Source of the DNA: Polynucleobacter sp. AM-26B4
GTDB lineage: Bacteria; Pseudomonadota; Gammaproteobacteria; Burkholderiales; Burkholderiaceae
Direction of reading: 5' to 3'
Length of the DNA: 64,000 nt
Assembly: GCF_018882285.1 (NCBI RefSeq)
Contig: NZ_JACVOT010000001.1
Location: 558,001 to 622,000 of the forward strand
Shown: one piece after another, positions 57,963 to 64,000 of the stretch
Position numbering within the stretch: the first letter of the stretch is position 1
Layout of the letters: each line of letters opens with the position of its first letter
The notes under the pieces: model-generated
What the model saw: the letters and a program-made list of their open reading frames with translations, nothing else
Told to the model about the DNA's origin: nothing
Database searches by the model: none
Made by a program: the position numbers and the translations under genes

Positions 57963-58910
57963 TTAGATATTGGGGCTATCTAGTTTTGGTTTCCATACTT
58001 CTAAAATTCCTATACAAATAAAGCCGGTCAACACCGCAAACCAAATTGTTGCAAAACGAATACCGATTGCTGCAATCGTGGCAATACTTACTGTGACCCC
58101 ATAGACACCCAAAAGCAAAATAATCGTTAACTCTGTTGAGCCTACTCCACCCGGGAGCATGGAGGCGGCCCCCGCTAACATAGCCAGAGGGTAGATTGTG
58201 AATGCCTCTAATGGTTGAATTGACAGACCCAGGTCACTTAATAACCACATAAAGCCATAGGAAGTTAACGACCAAGCAAGTACGCCATAACCTATGGAGA
58301 TAATCAAATCCAGAGGCTTGCACCAAAGACGGCAAGAGGATAGTCCGTCGCGCACAACCATAATCAACCTTGCAATTCTAGACCAAGAATAACTGTTAAG
58401 AAATGTGCTTAATTGAGTCAAGAACCTTGGATTCATAGCAATGCCAAACAACAAACTAATAAAAATTACCACAAAACTAAGCGCAAGAATTAGTAGGTCA
58501 AAACGACTAATTACTAATGAAGCTAATAACAATACAACAATGAGATCAAGAGCTCGCTCGTAAATAAAAGCGCCGAATGAAATATTAGCGGGCACACCCA
58601 CCCGTGAAAAGTATCGGATCCGAATTAATTCGCCGACCTTACCTGGTGTTGCAGTGAATGCAAAGCCAGAAAGATAAGCAATAAATCCATAGAGCCAGTT
58701 AACTTGATATCCAGATCGAGCTAAGATCCAATACCAACGAAGATAGCGCAATAAATAGGAGACAAGGGATATGCCTAAAAGAAATGGAATTGCATGAACT
58801 AGCAAATTAATCTGGGTTAAGACATGATTTTTTGCATAAACCCAAAGCAAGAGGCCTAAATAAAAACAAGTAAGCAAGAAAAATCCAATTGCGGCCTTAC
58901 CAATTTTCAT
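57963..58910 (-). CDS. UPF0104 / LPG synthase TM-like integral membrane protein
   Basis: A 315-residue polytopic protein with about eight hydrophobic segments and the family block FTATPGKVGELIRIRYFSR (TPGKxGE) near residue 95, followed later by LPGGVGSTELTIILLLGVYG. The family includes lysylphosphatidylglycerol synthase membrane domains and glycan-related flippase-like or glycosyltransferase-partner proteins. Role here unknown. It overlaps the GtrA gene by 4 bp, which suggests that both work on the same lipid-linked sugar. Confidence 0.82.
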   Translation of the reverse strand: MKIGKAAIGFFLLTCFYLGLLLWVYAKNHVLTQINLLVHAIPFLLGISLVSYLLRYLRWYWILARSGYQVNWLYGFIAYLSGFAFTATPGKVGELIRIRYFSRVGVPANISFGAFIYERALDLIVVLLLASLVISRFDLLILALSFVVIFISLLFGIAMNPRFLTQLSTFLNSYSWSRIARLIMVVRDGLSSCRLWCKPLDLIISIGYGVLAWSLTSYGFMWLLSDLGLSIQPLEAFTIYPLAMLAGAASMLPGGVGSTELTIILLLGVYGVTVSIATIAAIGIRFATIWFAVLTGFICIGILEVWKPKLDSPNI

Positions 58911-59317
58911 GATGGTTTCTTAAATGACCAGCGCTTATGACCAAGATAGCTTGTAAAAACCGGGAAAGCTATCCCAGCAGCACTTGCAATTTCAGCCACA
59001 TATTTTTGGAAACCTAGTGCGGGCAAAATGTAAAAATTTAATCCCATACTAATCGCCCAAGTCTGTGCTGCAGCAAGAACATTAACTAAGGCAAAGAAAA
59101 TTGCCGATTGCTTTATTGTCTGCGTGCTAGATTTAAAAACAAACATCTTTGCCAAAATAAAGGCGGCAACCATACCCGTAAGATAGGCAAAAATTACCGA
59201 TGCAGAAAAGCTGAAATACTGATTATAAAAAATACGGGATAAAAAGTTAACAGTAGCTGCAATTCCACCTGTAATTAAAAAACTAATAAATTGCTTTGAA
59301 AAAAATTGGTGAATCAC
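58907..59317 (-). CDS. GtrA family membrane protein (putative lipid-linked sugar flippase)
   Basis: A 136-residue protein with four hydrophobic helices, opening [20 protein letters not shown] and ending [10 protein letters not shown], typical of GtrA. GtrA-type proteins are thought to move polyprenyl-phosphate sugars across the inner membrane. The mycobacterial GtrA member Rv3789 lies next to dprE1-dprE2, so this gene fits a DPA export role. Overlaps both neighbours by 4 bp. Confidence 0.85.
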   Translation of the reverse strand: MIHQFFSKQFISFLITGGIAATVNFLSRIFYNQYFSFSASVIFAYLTGMVAAFILAKMFVFKSSTQTIKQSAIFFALVNVLAAAQTWAISMGLNFYILPALGFQKYVAEIASAAGIAFPVFTSYLGHKRWSFKKPS

Positions 59318-60600
59318 TTCGCAGCATCCTGAGCCATTTTCCGACCGAAATCTATACTCTCAGAAATCCCCCGATCTTCAGGGTAGTAATAGGAAGTATC
59401 CGCAACCCAAAGACCATTAACTGGAAGTTTGGCATTTGGAATTGTTTCTAGGTAACCAGGAACACCAATTGGTTGAGCATAACGATATCTACTAGCTCGG
59501 ATATCTAAGAAGTCCTCATCAACAAGGTCAGGATTAATTTTCTTAAAGTAACCCATAACTTTTTTAAGAAAAGCGTCGTCAGGCTCAGAAAATTTGGGAT
59601 GATCCCCCGGCATATAAAATGGCACATACACAATAGAGTGATCTAGTGGGCGCAAGTTTGAGTACTCAACTATTCCTGGAATATCCATCTCTGGATCATT
59701 TGTATTGAGCCAAAAATTGTCGGTTAACGGTTTACGCAACTTTACAATCACACAAACAACCGCAATATTTTTCACAGACTTAAATTGCGCCAAAATTTCA
59801 TTTGGCAAATCTGGCATCACTTTAGGTATATAAGGCAAAGGAATTGTGCTTATCACAGTATCAAATTGCTCCATACCATGCAAAGTTGCCACGCCTTTTA
59901 CCGAGCCATTTTCAATAATGACTTTAGTTACTGGGGTTTTCAGTCGCACTTCTCCGCCATTTTTTTTAATATCCGAATACATGCCTTGCAACAAAGTCTC
60001 GGAGCCACCCTCAAGATAACCTAGCCTTTCCTTAAAGAGGCTGTAGCGTGATCGCCCTATCCGACGAATACGACTCCAAATCCACGCTGCCGAGAGGTTG
60101 CTTGTGTACTCATAAAATTTGTAATCAAATAATCTACGCCATAAAACCTCATAAGCCTCTGGACCTACCCAACGCTGAATCCACTTGACAGCATCAACCT
60201 TATCTAATGGCTTCCAATCATCACGCTTGATGGAAAAAAAAGCATGTAAGCCATAGCGAAACTTAGCCATCAAACTAAGGCCGCGAAATTTGAGTAATGC
60301 AATTGGATTTCCCCAATCTTGTAATTGATTTAGATACCAGTAACCCATTTTCGTAGACACCCAATTCATCTTGTCGGAGAGATTCAACTCATCAAGCACC
60401 TTTAAAAACGCATGATCTGAGATGCAATGGAAATGATAGTAGCGCTCAATTTTTAAGCCGGAGAAATCAAAGGCAGCAGTCATTCCACCAATACGATCAT
60501 CAGCCTCATAAACTACAGGATGATGGCCATCCCTCGCCAATTGATACGCAACCGCCAATCCCATTGGGCCAGCTCCCAAGACCGCTATTTTCTTTCCCAC
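59314..60600 (-). CDS. FAD-dependent amine-oxidase-like oxidoreductase
   Basis: A 428-residue protein with the FAD/NAD Rossmann motif [19 protein letters not shown] at residues 6-24, followed by [19 protein letters not shown]. The C-terminal segment [20 protein letters not shown] is the FAD-binding end. It resembles the protoporphyrinogen-oxidase/HpnE/UDP-galactopyranose mutase-like superfamily. It might act on a nucleotide or lipid-linked sugar, for example as a mutase, but no assignment is safe. Overlaps the GtrA gene by 4 bp. Confidence 0.78.
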   Translation of the reverse strand: MGKKIAVLGAGPMGLAVAYQLARDGHHPVVYEADDRIGGMTAAFDFSGLKIERYYHFHCISDHAFLKVLDELNLSDKMNWVSTKMGYWYLNQLQDWGNPIALLKFRGLSLMAKFRYGLHAFFSIKRDDWKPLDKVDAVKWIQRWVGPEAYEVLWRRLFDYKFYEYTSNLSAAWIWSRIRRIGRSRYSLFKERLGYLEGGSETLLQGMYSDIKKNGGEVRLKTPVTKVIIENGSVKGVATLHGMEQFDTVISTIPLPYIPKVMPDLPNEILAQFKSVKNIAVVCVIVKLRKPLTDNFWLNTNDPEMDIPGIVEYSNLRPLDHSIVYVPFYMPGDHPKFSEPDDAFLKKVMGYFKKINPDLVDEDFLDIRASRYRYAQPIGVPGYLETIPNAKLPVNGLWVADTSYYYPEDRGISESIDFGRKMAQDAAK

Positions 60601-60612
60601 GCTAGTATCCCT

Positions 60613-61542
60613 TTAGAATTCGAGCACTACGTTGCTATACACAGGATGATTAAATGTTTCCTCAATCGCCTTTTCAAAAGGCGTATACGGAACACCAAAG
60701 GTCTCTGGCCAGTTAGTCACCTCAAATTCATCTTTAGCAACCAAAGCCTGCAATTGCTGAGTAGTAAATGGCGGATTTCTATCAAATAAAGACCAAGCCC
60801 AAAGTAAGCTGTAAAAGAGTAGATAAGGAATTTTGAGAATAATAGCTTTGGCGCCTGTAGCCCGTTTAATTATCTGAATCATATCGATGTAGTCGATTTT
60901 TTCGTGACCGGATATATTAAAAATTCCTGAAGGAACCCTATTCTCTATACAACTTACAATCACTCCGCAGAAATCACCAACATATAGCGGCTGGCGCATA
61001 AATTTTCCACTCCCAGGAATAGGGAAAATAGGAATCTTTCGCATTAGGCGAGCTAACCATCCTAAGTGCTTACGATCAAACCAGCCAAACATTAGGGTGG
61101 GTCGCAAGATGGGACATGGAATACCGCTTTCAAGTACAATTTTTTCTTGTTCAATTTTGCTATGTGTATAAAAGTCAACCGCAGCTGATTCGACTACAGA
61201 TGAACTAACATGAACTAAGTAGGGAACATTATTCGACCGCACTAAATCAAGAATTAAACTGGTGGAGCACACATTGTTATCCACAAACTCTTGATAAAAT
61301 AATCCGCCAATTTGAGCCTGAAGCATTACTACCACATCAGCGCCAATAAAATGCTTTTGCCAATCGCCCAACTTAGAGACATCAGCACATTCAATTTGAA
61401 CCGAAGGATGCAACCTCCTTAGGGCCCTCAAATTGACTTCATGCTTATCAATTACAACTATTTCTGAATAGCCTTTATCAACAAGTCGAGTTACTAAATT
61501 TTGACCGACGAGCCCCGCTCCGCCAGGAAGGATAATTTTCAT
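60613..61542 (-). CDS. NAD-dependent epimerase/dehydratase (extended SDR)
   Basis: A 309-residue extended SDR with ILPGGAGLVGQNLVTRLVDK (GGxGxxG) at the N-terminus, VVMLQAQIGGLFYQEF, VHVSSSVVESAAVDFYTHSK (YxxxK, with Tyr-Thr-His-Ser-Lys) and RPTLMFGWFDRKHLGWL. Substrate unknown; it may be a reductase or epimerase of a lipid-linked or nucleotide sugar used by the upstream GT-C/acyltransferase protein. Gap of 12 bp to the FAD oxidoreductase gene. Confidence 0.8.
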   Translation of the reverse strand: MKIILPGGAGLVGQNLVTRLVDKGYSEIVVIDKHEVNLRALRRLHPSVQIECADVSKLGDWQKHFIGADVVVMLQAQIGGLFYQEFVDNNVCSTSLILDLVRSNNVPYLVHVSSSVVESAAVDFYTHSKIEQEKIVLESGIPCPILRPTLMFGWFDRKHLGWLARLMRKIPIFPIPGSGKFMRQPLYVGDFCGVIVSCIENRVPSGIFNISGHEKIDYIDMIQIIKRATGAKAIILKIPYLLFYSLLWAWSLFDRNPPFTTQQLQALVAKDEFEVTNWPETFGVPYTPFEKAIEETFNHPVYSNVVLEF

Positions 61543-61551
61543 TAGGTCAGA

Positions 61552-64000
61552 TTAGGGCTGTATGAGCCTCTGATTAAGTAGAACGCTACATCCACTCACA
61601 CTTTCCTTTTTCCAAAATTTTTGATTTTGAGTTTTAAGTTCAATATCATTTTTATCAGGGAAATTTTTTTCGCTAGGACAAACAACTATAGCTGACAAGG
61701 GAACTCCACCAAGATATTTTTCGGGAGATTCCCATAACTTAGCGTATTCAGCAAACCACTCTGGAGCCGCAAATGATTTTCTCTTGGAGTTAAAAGCTAT
61801 TTCAGAACTCCAATCCTGTCCAAATAAGACAATCGCAGAATTCTCAGGAGTATTTTTATTTATAAACTTGCCGATTTGATAGGCCTGAACACTCCTAACG
61901 TCCTGCTGCTCCAATGGTCGAGAAAGAGTATTACCATAATAATTAGAAAAATTGTAATAATTAAATGTGATTATTGGAATCATTAAAAAAGGAATGACGA
62001 TTTTGGTATGCAAATACCGCGGCAGGCTTACTGTGATTATTACGGAACCCATAAATATTAAATAAATTACTGATGCCACTTGATAGTATTCATGCACATA
62101 ATTTAAATTCGTGAAAATAATCAGTGGTAACAAAAATAGAATAAAAGACGAAAGTAAAATTAATGAATATTTTTTACTAATCTTATGAGTTAAAAGAGCC
62201 AAGGCCAATATCAAGAGCCCAAAATAACCACCAAAATTACCCTTGATTACTCTCTCCCAGATAATTAAATCCCAAGTTGAAAGACTAAATTTTTGCGAAA
62301 TAGATCCAAAATTCCAAATAAAAAGTGAGCTTGAAGATAACTGCGATCCAAATAAATTTTTAGATTTTACTAAGTCAGTATAGTGAGCCCAGATTAGTCC
62401 GACTAACAGTGGAATTAATATCAAAGGCAACAATTTAAATGAGGCCTTAAGGAATTCTAATTTAATTGGATATCGATAAAAATTCACAAAGAATATTAAT
62501 GCAATTAAATACAGTAATACTGGGCCTTCGGTTGTTGACTTTTGTAAGATTGCTAGTATGGAAAAAACTAAAAAATAAATTATATTTCTTTTATTGCTCT
62601 GCTTAAGAATAATCTCGAGACCAAAATAAAGTGAAAAAATTGAAAATGAGAGTGCTGTAGTCTCTATCAAGAATGTACGCCCCCAGTACATATATAACGG
62701 AGTCGATAAGAATAGTGCACTAAATACCCAAATAGTTAATTTGGGAGCATTCACTATTCGCAATATTCGACTTACGGGCCAAATGCAACTCAAGAGAAAA
62801 AGATAACTTGTAAGGCGGCCAACTTGCTCAATAGAAGCGTTAAAAATCAGAGCAAGAATTGATACCATATATTGATAAAGCGGAAATTCAAATGGTATAG
62901 ACCATGGATAGCCGGCAACAGGAGTCTCATATGCAAATGAAAATCCATTCACAGCAAGCCAATATGATGTTAGAGCTGTTTGACTCTGTCGAAACGCATG
63001 AATATCTACAAGTGGTTGAGCACTGTAGTTAATGGCAACCCAAGAAGAATAAAGTAATGCAAATAGAGATAAAAAGATCGTTAATAATTTGTAGCTCTCA
63101 ATCCTGACACCACCAATTGAGATGTTGCTGAGATATTTAATTCCACTTCTTTCGAAACAAAAACTATTATATAAAAAATTCAAACTATCTTTGAATTTAA
63201 AATCTCTTGCAATTAGTTTATTACCAAAACTTATACCAATTTTTTCAACATAAGTAAAAGTAATGCTACTTGCTAGTAGAGTTGCCGCTAATACAATAAT
63301 AGCCCCATAAAAAAAACCGCCGTTAACTTCATGACTATTTAGTAGATTTATCAAATTGTTTTTTACCATTGCAATCAAAATAATAGGATGCAAAAGATAA
63401 ATACTATAACTTCTCTGGCCAATCCAAACCATTGGTCCACTGGTCAAGAATGGAATTTTAATATTGCAACAGCTATAAATGATTAAGCAAAAAATTATTG
63501 CCCATATATTCCTGCCAGAGCCTAATAATTTTTCACTGTCTAATAGGCCTGCAAATTTACTTGAAGTTATCAAAACAAAAACTAAAGTTAATGCAAGCAA
63601 CAATAACAACCATGCATACTTTGATTTTTTAAAGTCCCTATACTCCCATAGCCTGAAGGTCAATATACCAGCTATGAAAAATGGGGCTTGTGTGATTGCA
63701 TTCATGTAAGCATAAGAATTCATCCCCAATTGAGAGTAGACTTGATAAACAATTGACGACATGATCAGAGAAATAATAAAGATAATTAAAGATTTTTTAA
63801 TGTTCCCCATTAGAATAATAATTATTGGGAATGCTAAATAAAAAAGCATTTCAATCCCGATTGACCATCTGGCCATTACTAAGCTTTCATGGGCTGTTGG
63901 GACTAACCCAAACAAGAAGGTAAAATTTAAAAATAATACTGTTGCAGATTCAGACCACATCCAAAGAAAATGGCCTACACCCCTCCAACAGATTAAGACA
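61552..64000 (-). CDS. Giant membrane fusion: acyltransferase-3 domain plus GT-C glycosyltransferase (5' end cut by edge)
   Basis: A frame open from 61552 to the right edge, at least 815 residues. The visible N-terminal part (to about residue 250) is an acyltransferase-3/OafA domain (ARWSIGIEMLFYLAFPIIII, and SYSIYLLHPIILIAMVK and YVEKIGISFGNK near its end). It continues as a polytopic GT-C domain with VDIHAFRQSQTALTSYWLAV, resembling the Asp-x-His...RQ-Thr motif of PMT/ArnT-like enzymes that use polyprenyl-phosphate sugars. Upstream codons to 64000 are also open, so the true start lies outside. Its place beside the DPA-type genes makes it a good candidate to use that donor and acylate the product. 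Confidence 0.82.
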   Translation of the reverse strand, partial: VLICWRGVGHFLWMWSESATVLFLNFTFLFGLVPTAHESLVMARWSIGIEMLFYLAFPIIIILMGNIKKSLIIFIISLIMSSIVYQVYSQLGMNSYAYMNAITQAPFFIAGILTFRLWEYRDFKKSKYAWLLLLLALTLVFVLITSSKFAGLLDSEKLLGSGRNIWAIIFCLIIYSCCNIKIPFLTSGPMVWIGQRSYSIYLLHPIILIAMVKNNLINLLNSHEVNGGFFYGAIIVLAATLLASSITFTYVEKIGISFGNKLIARDFKFKDSLNFLYNSFCFERSGIKYLSNISIGGVRIESYKLLTIFLSLFALLYSSWVAINYSAQPLVDIHAFRQSQTALTSYWLAVNGFSFAYETPVAGYPWSIPFEFPLYQYMVSILALIFNASIEQVGRLTSYLFLLSCIWPVSRILRIVNAPKLTIWVFSALFLSTPLYMYWGRTFLIETTALSFSIFSLYFGLEIILKQSNKRNIIYFLVFSILAILQKSTTEGPVLLYLIALIFFVNFYRYPIKLEFLKASFKLLPLILIPLLVGLIWAHYTDLVKSKNLFGSQLSSSSLFIWNFGSISQKFSLSTWDLIIWERVIKGNFGGYFGLLILALALLTHKISKKYSLILLSSFILFLLPLIIFTNLNYVHEYYQVASVIYLIFMGSVIITVSLPRYLHTKIVIPFLMIPIITFNYYNFSNYYGNTLSRPLEQQDVRSVQAYQIGKFINKNTPENSAIVLFGQDWSSEIAFNSKRKSFAAPEWFAEYAKLWESPEKYLGGVPLSAIVVCPSEKNFPDKNDIELKTQNQKFWKKESVSGCSVLLNQRLIQP

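Overview
The window looks like a chromosomal segment of a low-GC betaproteobacterium of the Burkholderiaceae, most like Polynucleobacter. The basis is the housekeeping blocks: bamE, dapB, leuS, lptE, holA and proA; algH, ruvX, pyrR and pyrB; and hemL, rubredoxin and hemJ. This taxonomic call comes from gene order and family resemblance read by eye, not from a search. No rRNA, tRNA, CRISPR array or intact insertion sequence was found.

Layout. 1-6.2 kb: start of tex (cut by the edge), heptosyltransferase waaC, a PhnA/YjdM zinc-ribbon protein, galE, then a plus-strand trio (GT25 glycosyltransferase, O-antigen ligase-like protein, GT4). 6.2-34.7 kb: a long minus-strand glycan island. In transcription order (right to left) it holds an ABC flippase-like exporter; a pseudaminic-acid-type nonulosonate pathway (pseB, pseC, aldo/keto reductase, cytidylyltransferase-aminotransferase fusion, pseG, two formyltransferase-like genes, PIG-L deacetylase, pseI); a frameshifted LIC12162-type transferase; a methyltransferase; GT4; a CDP-6-deoxyhexose branch (rfbG, RmlC-like cupin, rfbF) with several SDR genes; GT2 and GT4; the dTDP-L-rhamnose operon rfbBDAC; and the initiating pair PglC-like phosphoglycosyl transferase plus WbpM/PglF-like dehydratase.

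34.7-53.8 kb is mostly housekeeping: pyrimidine synthesis, ruvX, photolyase, apaH, heme genes, rubredoxin, an rRNA methyltransferase, proA, holA, lptE, leuS, dapB and bamE. A Fic-family AMPylase-like gene with an iterated upstream repeat and three small coiled-coil/membrane proteins sit among them.

53.8-64 kb: beside bamE lies a decayed tyrosine-recombinase pseudogene, then a second glycan module. It resembles the mycobacterial decaprenylphosphoryl-arabinose (DPA) pathway: UbiA-type DPPR synthase, PAP2-like DUF212 protein, DprE1-like oxidase, DprE2-like reductase, and a GtrA protein. With it are a UPF0104-type membrane protein, an FAD oxidoreductase, an SDR and a very large acyltransferase-3/GT-C fusion that runs off the right edge. 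I infer that this module makes and transfers a lipid-linked D-arabinofuranose or similar sugar.

The most interesting points are the arabinose-type module beside an integrase relic, the nonulosonate pathway with two formyltransferase-like genes and no visible PseH acetyltransferase, the frameshifted LIC12162 transferase, the two large fusion proteins, and the phased repeat before fic.
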